Below are positions 45,001 to 57,200 of a stretch of DNA of 64,000 nucleotides, one piece after another (position 1 is the first letter of the stretch; every line of letters starts with the position of its first letter). The translations under genes were made by a program, and so were the position numbers. The notes beneath the pieces are model-generated. The model was not told the DNA's origin. It worked only from the letters and a program-made list of their open reading frames with translations, and made no database searches. The stretch comes from Tyto alba (lineage: Eukaryota > Chordata > Aves > Strigiformes > Tytonidae). The DNA lies in NCBI RefSeq assembly GCF_018691265.1, contig NW_024881283.1, forward strand, positions 7,869,731-7,933,730. The letters run 5' to 3'.

Positions 45001-48000
45001 GAAACAGAGCTTATAACCTGCCTCTTCTCCTTTGCTTGTACAATTGCCTGTGATGCTTTTCATCTTTATTGTGGTTTCCACACGTGAGATCCAGAGAGGG
45101 GCTTTCAAAACCACCCTGCCCCGAGCAGCATGGAAAGGGTCAGACAGATCCCAGGTCTCAGCCATGCCTGAGTGCACCCGCGAGCAGGGGAACCCCCTGT
45201 TCCCGGCCAGGGGCCAAGAGGAAGAGCTGGGTTCCCAATTCTGCCTCTTTCTCAAGCGTCGGCAGGCTGATGTCCCCACGAGTGTTGCAGGCTCCCCTGG
45301 AGAGGGCAGCCGAGCATTGCTGAATGCGGGCGCACGGCTGAGCTCCAGCAGCTGCTGGGAAACTCCTGAGCCACAAATCATGGCAGAGGGGAAACATGCG
45401 AAGTGAAGATTTGGAGAGCAGGAGATGTTAACAGCTATTCAAAACCATCACGAATCCACTGAATGGGGAGACCTGGGATCCAAGCAGGAGGGAAGGTTGA
45501 GTTCCTGCTTGGGAGAAGACAGGATGATGGTGCTGGGATGGGGCTGCAGGAGGAGGTTGCAGGATGTCAGAGCAGGGCCAGCGGCGGGGCAGGTTACATC
45601 CAGGGGCTAAGGAGCACGGCCTTTCCTTTGCAGCCAGCGCAGCATGTGTTCCCCACTACAGGTTGTGTGGTCTTTACCCAGCCATAATGTGGCTAATTCC
45701 TTTGGGATTTGAGGCAAACTTGCCTCTACCCACCAACACAAAGCCATGAGTAACAGGCAGTATTCTCCCTGGTGCTCTGGTGTCACCCGGCAGCCGTCCC
45801 TGCTTTCCAGCAGCAACAGCACAACCTGCAAATAACCAGCTGCAGGCTGCTGCTGCCCAGCTGAGAAGAAGTGGTTAGCTGCAAGGAAGGATAGGTGAGA
45901 GCAGGTAGAGCAGAGACCTCAGCCTCTGCAGCCCTGGGTCCATCATGACCACAGGTGTATGATTGTGTAACTTAAGACCTTAAGCCATGTCCTTTCCCTT
46001 CCACTTGCAAAGAGAACATCACCTTACTCTTCTGGCATTAGCAGAGCACATTTCTGTGCTCAAGATACAGAGCAGTGTCTTGCCCAATTTCAGGGGCACT
46101 GAGAGGTGGGGTTCTTGCTGTTAATGGTGCTGGCAAGCACGCAGACAGCAGGTTTCTAGGCTTGCCCTGAGACCTGCACACAGCTAGGTATATCCAGATT
46201 TTCCATGTCTGCCTTCTAGCTCTTTTCCTTTCCCTCCTCTTCCACTTCCCCAGAGAAATCGGGAAAAGACTCTCAATGTCTCTTGCCTCAAACACTGCAG
46301 GTACATGGAGGAATCAGAGGGACTGAGCAAATTATTTTAGTGAGTCTGAGAGTTAGGGTAGTTGTGAGATGCGGCACTAGCAGCCAGAAGCAGAACAGAA
46401 GACCCAGAGGGGAAGTGGGGAAGGAAAGAAAACCTGACACACATTCACCGAAAGAATGCGAAAGAGATCAAGAAACCAGAGGAAGGATTTGCGCTGATGG
46501 ATTTCCAGCCCAGGGGAATAAACCAGAATGGTATGAGACACCCAGATGAAACCAGAAGTGATGTGAAAGGAGAGGGAAGCAGGCGCTGTCCACAGCTGCA
46601 CAAACTGCCCTGAGAGCTGGAGGGATGGGAAGCCCCCGAGCATCTCCAGCCCACAACGCGAGCGAGAGGAGGTGAGTGGTTTGCGTTTGCTAACCCGTGG
46701 GGAGATCCTGCAGCCAAGGATCCTTTTTCTCACAGTAAAACACATCGTACCTTTGAGTCCATGGTGCTGACACACACACGCAGTCTGGGGAGACTCTGCC
46801 ATGCAGGGTTTTTCACGGGGATATTCCCAATGTTATTCACTGTTTTTTAGAATGAACATTTTCTTAATGAGAACACAAAAGGTAAGTGTTTAAATAGCAG
46901 ACTGGGAACTAACTCTTTACAGCTCATTTTAGGAAATGTTAATGTTGGATATGTCAGAGGTATTTCCAAATGTCTTGCAAGCACGAGTATGATACTGAGT
47001 TTTCAGGCTGAGCATTCTGCATAAGTCAGTGTTTATTGTGATTCCGCGTGTGGTGGTTTTGATGGAGTAAGAGAAGCTCTGTTTTGCCATGCTTTGTACC
47101 CAAACTAGCATTCGCAGTGCTGATCTGCACCTACACAACCCTGTGCTTTGAATGCTGTCACCCCAAGCAGTCACACATGGACAGAACTGGACCCTGAATA
47201 GAAATAAAGCAAATAATCTTCAGTGTGGCATTTGTGCCAGCCAGTTCTTAGATCAGGGACGTAACTCCACTTGGCATTATTTAATATGGTTGGAAGGACA
47301 AACCGGGATGAACAGCTATTTCCAAAATAATGGCAAAACTTCTCCTGCAACTAAAACAAGAAATTGTGTACAAACTAAAATATTTGTAAAGCAAAAGATA
47401 CTTATTTTGCTTTTCAGGAAGTGAAATGTCCAAGCATTAATGACAATTTTTGCATAAATCACTTCACTTGTTTATATTAGGTGATCACTTAAGACATTTT
47501 ATTTTACTGTAAAGATCAAATCTCTCAGAAATTCTGGCAATGAAATATTCAAGACCAGCACTCTCACAGTGCTGCAGGCACATTGCACTGGCTGATTGCA
47601 GCAGGAAAATTTAATTTTACATTATCTAAGCAACCGATATGTTAACTTATTAATCACAAGGATTCTGAGATGTCTCTGTTAATGAAGAAACCATACCAAG
47701 TGATATCAGAAACTGTGCTGCTGCGTGCAAGGCGGTGTAGGTCTGACAGCTGAAATCAATTGCAGCAATGCACTGAAATGGAAAAGGACTTTTTCACTTG
47801 TAGATTTAATTTCCACCGAAGCCAGTGAAGTTATTAGGCTGGAGTGAATGGACTCACAAGCAGATCTAACAAGGGGAAGGTTTCTTTGCTGCTTCTGGGC
47901 ACTTTTCAGACAGTGAGGCTGTATCAGGAATATATTGCATTCCCAAATGTCTTAACTGCACTTTGTTCCTAATAGCTGGGCTTGTAGTTCATTCAGTGCT

Positions 48001-51000
48001 TTGCCTCCATTTGCTGCCTTCTGGGGCTATTGTTATCGACACTGTCTGGGGGGTTCTCCATTGCAAGAGATGGGGTTTCCATTGCTTTATTTTGGCAGAA
48101 TATTCCCCACTCTGAGAGATCCTGCTGGCAGTAGACACGTTGGTATGCTGGGAGGAGAGTTAATCCTGTGCAGAGGCCCAGGAAATCCCGGCTTGGCTCC
48201 TGCAGCTCCCAGGGACCCTGTCCCTCTGTGCCACAGTCTCCTGGCTCTGAAGGAGGGCAAGAAGCCCCTTCACTTTTTCTTGCTGAGCTGAAACATCAGC
48301 CTGGCAGGCAGGGACTCTGGGTTGGGTGGGCTGCTTGTGGTGGGGATGCCCAGTGATGCCTGGGGCTGTAATTCCCAGGGAGGTGGAGCTGCTGCCCCTC
48401 GGAAGGGGGTCTCCACCCTGGAAGTGGGACTTGCCCCATGGAGGATGCTGCAGATCAACTCTCCTCTGGGATCCAGATACAGGCTGGCTTGTTTCCCAGG
48501 AGCTGAAGCATACAGGAGGCAGTGGGCATGAACTAACAAATGGTTGAATCCAGGAGCCCATGTGACAAGAGAAAGATGTCCCCCAGGCAGGAAAAAGCAG
48601 CCTTATGGTCAAAAAAAAAAAGGGACAGGCAATGCAAGGAGAGGGGCTTTTGGCACTGCCTATGTTTTCACTCTCTGGAGCCTCTGCAGAAGAGATCTTG
48701 TACTGGAGCAAAGCCCTGTGCTTTCCCTCACAGACACAGGAGCTGGAAGGAGGATTTGGGGAGCTCAGTCAAAATTGCAAAGAGATTTGTCCTTGTCATT
48801 CAGCCTGAGACACAACAGATGTGGGAAGAGAAGGTCTGGGCTGACTGGCTGATTGCTACGAGCCCAGCACAATATTTGAACATGAGGGCTTAACTGAATT
48901 ATGTCAGCCTAACAGAGGGAGCTGTACCAGAACAGTCAGTGCAGGAGTTATTTTGCCATTATAACCAAATTCTCTCCCCAAGCAATGTAACATGAAGGGT
49001 AGCATTTTGCTGACCTTCAGTCTCTTGCCTAGTGTTCAGTAGTTTTCAAGTTCCTAAGTATGTTCATTGGACTTTGCACAACTGCAGATACTGAGAATTT
49101 AAGATTGTCCTGGGAATGCTGGCTGCAATTAATAGCCGGGTGATGCTGGAGTCTGCTTAATTAAGAGATGTCTTGGTTTGGACGCTGGAGTTTTGCCTGG
49201 GGAGTTTTGGATACTCAAGGAGGCAGTTGCTGCCCCGGTGGCCCCTGGTGAGCCCTGAGATATGTCAAAGTCCATCTGTCCACTAAATCCATCTCTCTCT
49301 GGAGGGAGAGATGTTGTCAGGCTTAATAACAGCAGTTATTAATTACTGCTGCACTTGGGGTGTTTCTGTGAAGAGCTGCAGGAAACAAGAGTGCTGAGAT
49401 TAGAGTGCAGCATCTCCGGTCCTGCATGATTACCCCATGCCAGAGCCTGATGTAAGAGGAGAGAAGCTTGCTGCAATGCTGAGACACATTTCAGCCCAAG
49501 GTCCAGGACTCCTCCAGTCTGATACGCCAAGAAATGCAAATCAGGATTGAACTGCTCTGGCTGTAGTATGCACTGAATGCCCTACAACCACCGATGTTCA
49601 AGCCTCGACAGGCAGGCAGGAGCAAAGTGTGGGGCTCGGGCTCTTCTCCGTGACCTGGGCAGCATCTCAAGTGCTTGGGGGTATTTTGCAACTGCTGCAA
49701 AACACAGAAAAGTGATGAGTGTCAGGGGATGGGGGACTCAGCAGGGAAGGAAGTAATGAAGACATGTATAAAATACTTGTCACCACTAAGATGTTGCAGA
49801 CAGAGGTTTTTAGCCTGATGGTCACTGCTGGCTATTGTCCCCTCTGAAGACAGCTGTTGCCTTTGCTGAAGTTCAAAAAAACAGACAGAGAAACCGCAGA
49901 TGGTTGGCTACACATGCCTGGAGCCCAGGAGCCCAGCCCCTGCCCTGCCTGGGCACTCACCCTGCTCCCCGGGTAGCTGTAGCTGTCACACATCCTGACT
50001 GCTGTGGCTTGCACATTTTGGACATTTCCTCTTTTGAAAGAGAGCTGAGGGCAGGGAGAGACAGTGGCTTTTTTGTACTGGGGGAAAGGGAACGCTCTCA
50101 GTTCAGTGCTTTCCTCCAGCAGTGGGAACTCACAGTCCCATTACCTGGATGTGGGGTCCTGGATACTTCAAGCCAGGCAGATGCTTTCGGGAAGAGGGGG
50201 CCTGTCCCATGGGGTTTTGTAGCAGGGCAATGTGACCTGCCAGTGCATGACACATGGGACACAGCACCTCTCTGCTAATAAGGCAGCTTTAGTGTATCCG
50301 ACAACAACCTCTTCATTTGTTCTCTATAACCCTGTCCAGGATGACCTTGTTCCCCCTGGTACATAAGGCAACACAAGGCAGCTGAGCCCTCGGTGAACAT
50401 GCATTCGGTTTAAAGCATGAGTATAAGCAAGAGCAACAATGGAAGAAAAATAATATCTGAAGGACAAGCTCATCAGTGTAATGAAGATGGATTTAAATGC
50501 ATTAAGCTGCAGAAGTGCAGAGAAAAACATGACTTTGCTGCCACAGCGTACGCTGAGCAGCTCAACATCTACCTAGGGGAAAATAAGGCATTTCCTTAGT
50601 GCTGGGCATGGACAGGGTTCTTAGGTTCAGGTGGTCTAACTCCTGCATGTCCCCATTTTATGTCCAATCTGCACTCTAACACTGATGTTAAACAAATACT
50701 TTTAATCACACTGACCAGACGGACTCATGACACAGAAGTTATGGAGGGGAGAAATGCAACTTTAATGAGGCTGAGCTTTATAAAACTGCAATGGACAAGC
50801 TGAAATATAAAACCAGTCTTGTAATTTTAAGTGTTCAGAGAGCTTTGGTAAGGAGTAAATGCTTCAAAGTGCACTTTGTGTTCCCAGATGAGCCACACTG
50901 AGTCCCTGGCAGTGCAATATCCCTCGTCCTTCTACACCCCAGCCATCTCCTGGGGCAGCTTTACTTGGACAGGCTGTTCTCCAGGGCCTGCCTGTCCCTG

Positions 51001-51423
51001 GCCATGGCACAGTGTCACCATGAGCAGCCCCTTCCACCGCTGATGGCCCTGAGCAGGGAATCCAGGAGGGCTAGTAAGAGCTGGCCCAGGATTTGTACAA
51101 TTCTCAGCGTTGCTGCTTCCCTCTTGTGGTGAGGAAACAGCCCAAGAGACGAACATGGTACAGATTACAGATGTGTTACGGACGTGGTACCCATGGGCTG
51201 TGATAGCCGTGTCTCAGCCAAACCACTGGTGGGACAAAGCCTGGATCTCTGCTGGGAAAGTGTGGAAGCTGGCTCCAGTATTTGGGCTGTGTACCTGAAA
51301 GTAGGTCTCCCCATGCTATTTTCCTTTTGTTTGACTCTCTCTAAAGGGAGGGATGTATCTGGGTGGGTTGAATTTATTACTTGTTGTGCTCCTGTAACTC
51401 CTCTTCACCTTGGTCTTTTTCAG
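45001..51423. other. gene-free region upstream of CNR2
   Basis: This is GC-richer than the preceding 5 kb, especially 45060-45660 and 48150-48500, which creates long overlapping open frames on both strands without any family resemblance. Mammalian CNR2 has an untranslated first exon far upstream, so part of this may be CNR2 5' intron and promoter; I cannot place the exon. Nothing else is supported. Confidence 0.45.
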
Positions 51424-51490
51424 AGCATCTGAAGAAGTGCAGAAGGAAGCAGAAAGGCTCTTTGCAAGTTCCTAGCTACAGTTAATTACA
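51424..51490 (+). other. CNR2 5' UTR part of the coding exon
   Basis: A good acceptor (pyrimidine-rich CTTGGTCTTTTTCAG ending at 51423) opens the exon that contains the whole CNR2 coding region 67 nt downstream. This agrees with the known gene layout of an untranslated first exon plus one coding exon. Confidence 0.6.
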
Positions 51491-52540
51491 ATGGATATAT
51501 GTAAGATATATGAAAACTCCTCCAAATGCAGTGTGAACGGTATGGAGTGCTTCATGGTCCTCAGCACGCAAGCACAGAAGATAAGCATTGCCACACTCTG
51601 TGGCCTCTTTGGGACACTTTGCATTTTTGAGAACTCTTTGGTGCTGTACTTGATCTTCTCTTCCCCTAGGACCAGGAGGAAGCCTTCCTACCTCTTTATC
51701 AGCAGCCTGGCCTTGGCTGACATCCTGGCCAGCATCATCTTCGTCTGCAGTTTTATTAACTTCCATGTCTTTAATCAAACCAATTTCTCTAAAGAAACGT
51801 TCCTGCTGCAGCTGGGAGGGGTGAACACATCCTTCTCTGCCTCCCTGAGCAGCTTGCTGCTGACGGCACTGGATCGTTACATCTCCATCAGTCGGCCCTC
51901 CGAATACAAGCTCCTCATGACAAGGAAGAGAGCGTGCATAGCCCTGGGGGTGCTCTGGGTGACATGTGCGACCATTGCTTCCCTGCCCCTCCTGGGCTGG
52001 AACTGCTGCACACTTGATTCGACCTGCTCCGAACTGTTCCCGTTTGTGGATGGCAAATATCTGTCGAGCTGGATCTGCTTCATCATGGTCCTGCTGGGGT
52101 GTATCGTCTATGCCTACACGCACGTGCTATGGAGGGCTCACCAGCACGTGGCCTACATGGAGAAGCACCAAGCACAGGTGGGAAAGCAAAACACCAGGAT
52201 GAGGATGGATGTCATGCTGGCCAAGACCCTCGTCATGGTGCTGACTGTCCTCGTGCTATGCTGGTCTCCAGTCCTCATTCTTATGATCTACAGCATCTTT
52301 GCCAGGATGAGCATTCACCTGCGCAAGGTGTTTGCCTTCTGCAGCACCCTCTGCCTGCTCAATTCCATGGTGAACCCCATTATTTATGCCCTGCGGAGCA
52401 AGGAGCTATATACCTCTCTGATGATGCTCTTTTCTCGGTTCAGGAGGCAGCTGAAGGCCTCTGAGGAAAGCCCAGAAGCAGAGAGCACGAACAAGTCCTC
52501 CGTGATAGGGACCGTCTGCGAGGATGTGCACGTGATGTAG
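51491..52540 (+). CDS. CNR2: cannabinoid receptor 2
   Basis: This class A G-protein-coupled receptor for endocannabinoids acts mainly in immune cells and couples to Gi/o. The intronless 349-codon frame is slightly shorter than human (360). Seven hydrophobic helices are readable. Landmarks are an N-terminal glycosylation sequon NSS at 9-11, RRKPSYLFI before TM2, DRY at 128-130, GWNCC in the second extracellular loop, CWSP at 257-260 in TM6, FAFCS at 281-285 in TM7 and NPIIY at 295-299. Cys284, Ser285 and Cys288 keep the human ligand-pocket numbering. The C-tail after TM7 has no cysteine in its helix 8 region, unlike human. The start Met is the first in the exon frame. FUCA1 follows and PNRC2 precedes, as in human 1p36. 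Confidence 0.96.
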   Translation: MDICKIYENSSKCSVNGMECFMVLSTQAQKISIATLCGLFGTLCIFENSLVLYLIFSSPRTRRKPSYLFISSLALADILASIIFVCSFINFHVFNQTNFSKETFLLQLGGVNTSFSASLSSLLLTALDRYISISRPSEYKLLMTRKRACIALGVLWVTCATIASLPLLGWNCCTLDSTCSELFPFVDGKYLSSWICFIMVLLGCIVYAYTHVLWRAHQHVAYMEKHQAQVGKQNTRMRMDVMLAKTLVMVLTVLVLCWSPVLILMIYSIFARMSIHLRKVFAFCSTLCLLNSMVNPIIYALRSKELYTSLMMLFSRFRRQLKASEESPEAESTNKSSVIGTVCEDVHVM

Positions 52541-53535
52541 GGAGGCAACTGTGGAAAGTCTGCACTCGGGCTGACAGAAACAGCCTGGATTACTTTTCTT
52601 TTTCTTTTTTTATGGAGGTCCTGGGAGATGAGGGATCAGATGCCTGTCATGGAGCCAGCTCCTGCTGATGTTATTCTTAGATGCTGGGACATAAAGTGCA
52701 CAGACTTACACAGGCATCTGGTCCCCAAGCTGCAGAGATGCCAGTGCCAAACCAGTGTGCCATCCATGAGGCAGCGGATAACACCATGCCCCAGAACAGC
52801 AGATCCTCATATTTTATGACAACTACTCCTTCCTGGCCTCCCACCTGTCCATCAGTCACCTCCTGACCCATTTTTCTTATATTCAGTGCTGTCTCCCTTA
52901 CACTCCCTTAAAATATAGCTAACTTCAAATAGAACACTCCATAGACCTTCAATTTCTGTAGAAATCACCAGGCATCACATAACTCTCTCTAAACCCCTTA
53001 ATTGGGCATGGGCAGAGTTGTACAAGCACCATCAGCAAAGTACTAATAGCACATCGATACATAGCAGAGGTACATCTGTTTATACCAGACTTGAATGCCA
53101 TCCTGGGGTGTTATGTATTAGCAGCACAGTGAGAAAAGGTCTTCAGGTCCTGAAAAAAGGTGGCAAAGAACAGCAAGTTGTGACAAGCTCCTGCTGATGG
53201 TAGATGCCTTGCTGTATTGCATGGGAGCAGGACCAGCAGTAGCTGGAGGTACCTCGGCCCTTTCTGGGAGAGATGCAGATGGTTTATCTGGACTTACTTG
53301 CAGACGGTCCCGGCTAACTGTGTCTCACAGCATTTAGGATTGTGTTGATTCTAGCATCTAATTCTTTATGGAAAACTGAAAGGCTCTCACTGTGGTTTAT
53401 GGACTTGGCCATAGTTGAGGATTTCGAGGCGAACAGGACCTGGCAGGCAGCACATTTCTTGCAGCAAATTTAAGGAGGGATAACCTGTGCCATGCAGGTG
53501 TTTGTTGGATGTTATGTGATTAAACATTAAAGCCA
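52541..53535 (+). other. CNR2 3' UTR
   Basis: This is non-coding sequence after the CNR2 stop. No AATAAA occurs in the first kilobase, but two ATTAAA variants lie close together at 53519-53524 and 53526-53531. They make a plausible 3' end about 1 kb past the stop. Confidence 0.5.
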
Positions 53536-53979
53536 TTTTTCAGCCTTTTGTTCCATTAACCTCTGGGACACAAACTCCTCCAGGAGATAAATTTAAGCCC
53601 AAGCTGGGGCAGATACTCTGAGCATGAGGAATTCGATAGACTTTTTTGCAAATTACACAAAAGCAGCACCTTTAGGTGTAAAACCTGCAAGGAGAGCAAA
53701 GTGGTCCAGGGCCCTTTGCCAGTGCTCTGGAAAGCAGTGGGGCTCCCAAAATACCTCTGACGGGGATGATCCTGGCCCGGGGCACGGCCGCAAGGCCCTT
53801 GGACTCTGCCCTGTTTCCCCAGAGGGGATGCACCCATCCCTTATGCGCGTGTTTTGGAGCCAGGCCCTGGGCCTGCTCTGGCTGTGCAGGATGCCTCTCG
53901 TGGAGGCTGAGCTGCCATGGGGCCCTGTTGGGGCTCTGCTGGCTCCTTGCTGGAGGACACAGAGGCTCAGACCGCAGGA

Positions 53980-54207
53980 TGAGGCACACAGGCGGCTACA
54001 GTGGGGCAGAGCCGGGCCGGGAGGGGGGGAAGGAAGGAGGGACGAAGAAAAAGAGGCGGCCCCGCTGCCGGGCGGACCGCAGCCTCGAACCGCCGACCCT
54101 TAGGGCGTAATGGCGGCGCCTCGCCCGTGCCTCGGTAGCCATGGCGGCGTCGCGCCGCCGTTGCCTTGGTAGCCATGGCGGCGGCCGCGCTGACGTCAGG
54201 AAGCAGC
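53980..54207 (+). promoter_or_regulatory. CpG-rich promoter of FUCA1 with X-box- and CRE-like motifs
   Basis: This GC-rich, TATA-less region precedes and overlaps the FUCA1 start. A 34-bp tandem duplication with core GGTAGCCATGGCGGC spans 54129-54182. An RFX X-box-like GTTGCC-TT-GGTAGC lies at 54160-54173 and a full CRE TGACGTCA at 54191-54198, between two in-frame ATGs. The transcription start is not resolved. Confidence 0.6.
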
Positions 54208-57200
54208 ATGGCGGCCGGCGGGCTGCTGTGGCTGGCGGCGGCGCTGGGGCCGGTGTCGGCCGCGCTGCGGTATCGGCCGGACTGGGCCAGCCTGGACGCG
54301 AGGCCGCTGCCGGCCTGGTTCGACCAGGCCAAGGTGGGGGTGTTTGTGCACTGGGGGGTGTTCTCCGTCCCGGCTTGGGGCTCCGAGTGGTTCTGGTGGC
54401 ACTGGCAGGGCGAGCACTGCGCCGACTACGAGCACTTCGTGCAGCACCGGTACCCGCCCGACACCACTTACGCGGACTTTGCGCCCCGCTTCACCGCCCA
54501 CGACTTCCAGCCCCGCGAGTGGGCACAGCTCTTCCAGCGGGCTGGTGCCAGGTCGGTGTCAGGTGCTGGCCAGGGCGGTTGGGATCTCTGAGGGGATGGG
54601 GCTGTGGGTCTGAGGGTCCCTGAGGGGATAAGTGCCGTGCCCGGGGGTCCCTGAGGGTATGAGGGAGCTGTTTCTGGGGGTCTGTGAGGGGATGGGGCGA
54701 CCCTGGGCACAGAGCAGATGGGGGAGCCGTGTCTGGGGGTCCCTGAGGGGATGGAAAAGCCCAGAGAGGGTGGGAGGGGCTGGTACAGGGGTCCCCAAGA
54801 GGTTGCAGGCGTCCCTGAGGGGATGGAAGGGCCAAAACTGGGGGTCCCTGAGGGACTGGGGATTCCTGAGCAGTGCTGGAGATACCTGAGGGGTCATACC
54901 CAGGGTGCTGAGAAGATGACGGGTCTTACTACATCCTAAGTCTCAATTGTTCATACTTTTCCAGCATTAAAATGCATTGAAAATGTCTATTATTCTTGTA
55001 GTTGCTTCTAAATATAAAGGGTGATGAAAGGGGGCTCCTCACTGCACGGTTATTGAGTCCGTTGCTTTTTTAGTGACTGGGTTTGCCAGTGAGGCTGGGC
55101 AGTATCTTAGGTATTTTCTTTGTCATCCTGATCAAGTACTTTTTTTTTTTTTCCCTCAGGTACGTGGTACTGACTACGAAGCATCATGAAGGCTTCACCA
55201 ACTGGGGGTCATCTGTGTCCTGGAACTGGAATTCTGTGGATACAGGGCCCCACCGAGATCTTGTAGGAGAGCTAGGACAAGCCCTGAGGGAGAGGTATCT
55301 CTATGCCAAACTGTGCTGTTGCTTTCATCTATGTGTATTGAATCCTCCTGGCTGTTCTTCAAAAACAGTGGAAAACTCTGAGTTTAATATGAAAAAAGTA
55401 GTGCTTGCAAATTTGTGAAATCTGTGAAATAATAACGGCGGTAATCTAATCTGCCTCTGGTTCTTAATCCCTACTGCCAACCTAACTCTTTCCTCTGTGT
55501 TTTCTGTCCTTCAGCAACATACGCTATGGGCTGTATCACTCTCTGTTAGAGTGGTTTAATCCACTCTATCTAGCTGACAAAGAAAGTGGCTTCAAGACCC
55601 AGAACTTCGTTTTAAAGAAGACTATGCCAGAACTTTATGATCTTGTCTTAAAGTAAGAGCTTCAACCATTTAGGAATCAAGATAATTTCCTGGTTTCAAT
55701 ACTGTAGAAAAAAATGCAAAGTGGATGCAGAGAAGAGGTGACAAATGTTAATTTTTTGCCAAGGCAAATCTGTTTATTATTGGTAATGATTTGCAGTAAT
55801 TAGAAAAAGAGTTCACATTTGCCCTGTGGACAGCCTAATTTGTAGAATAAGGTAGGGACGAATTTTTCATGCAAAAGCAGTTCCCTTTAATACTGCCTTT
55901 GTGCAGGGTGGCTTTGAAAGTGGAGCAAGCTGCAGAGTAGAAGAGCTATTTCACTGTGAATTTATCTTTGCCTTCCTTCCCTTTGTTGACAAAAATAGGA
56001 GGCTTGGACATATGCTGCTCTGAATGGCCATTGTCCTAGGTCGAGAATGTGCCTCACAATTACCTTTGAGATGCAAACTTACGTTTTTTGGAAGAATTGC
56101 ATTCTCTCTTGAGCTGTGATCAACACAGTATTCTTTGCTGCTGCAAGAACCTCACTTAAAGCTTTATTTGAAGCAGAAAGTGATAGCATAAACCTCCTGG
56201 TAATGTCAGGCAATAGGAAGAGGAAGTAAAGCTAGACTCCAGATGCAAGAAACACAGTGCTTCCTTTGTGGGAGGAGAAAATAAGCCATTTTGAAATAAT
56301 ATTCATCTCTCTGTTAGATATAAACCAGATTTGATTTGGTCGGATGGAGACTGGGAAGCTCCGGAGTCATACTGGAATTCTACCTCTTTCCTTGCCTGGC
56401 TTTATAACGATAGTCCCGTCAAGGTATCGCTTTCAGCTCTGCTCATGGCCAATAGCATTTTATGGGTATGGAAGGTCTGGCAGCAGTGAGATACAAATGT
56501 GATCAAATCAGAAACCCACTTGACAGATGCCAAATGTGTTTTATTCTTTCACAAAAAAGAAGCCTACACTGTGCTCCTCTGAGAAGACTCTAGCGTCCTT
56601 TACAGCACACATGTGGGAGTCTCAGAGGTGAGGAACCTTGTTGCCTCAACTTCTGCCTGAGTGAATAGAGAGAGTTTCTCTCTGAGAGGGATTCAGTCTT
56701 CTCTGGAGGATCCTCTTTCTCCTTCTGTTGATTACAAAGGGGACTTTATGTGCTTACCTCCCAACTTAAATGCCTTTGCTAACTCAGGGGGGATGAATGC
56801 AAGCTGAAAAGTCCAAGACAAAATATTTTCTCTACTGAGCTGAGTTTCTTCTTTCAGGACACTGTTGTTGTCAATGATCGTTGGTGTAATAACTGCTCCT
56901 GCCATCACGGAGGCTACTACAATTGTGCTGACAAATACAAGCCAGGGACCCTGCTGACTCACAAGTGGGAGATGTGTTCCTCCATTGACAAGCTTTCCTG
57001 GGGCTATCGAAGCAACATGAACATTGCTGAGTTAATGGATGAAGCAAGTATCATTGAGGTAAAAAATCTAAAAAAAAAACAGGTGTGGGGGAGTTACTGA
57101 GAATTAGAGGTTTCCTTCATCCTCCTACTTGCAGAAGGAGTTGTCATGAGGACAAAGCCATCAGGTTTCTTTGTTGTCAGAAGTGAAGATAATGCAGTTT

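Noticed and set aside
45032..45406. 124-residue plus-strand and 129-residue minus-strand frames in the gene-free interval.
   Set aside because: They mirror each other, have no family resemblance and no splice or promoter context; composition explains them.
51482..52123. 213-residue minus-strand frame opposite CNR2.
   Set aside because: It is a shadow of the real receptor frame on the other strand.
54141..54623. 160-residue open frame overlapping FUCA1 exon 1.
   Set aside because: It is in a different frame from the clear fucosidase sequence; its length is explained by the CpG-rich composition.
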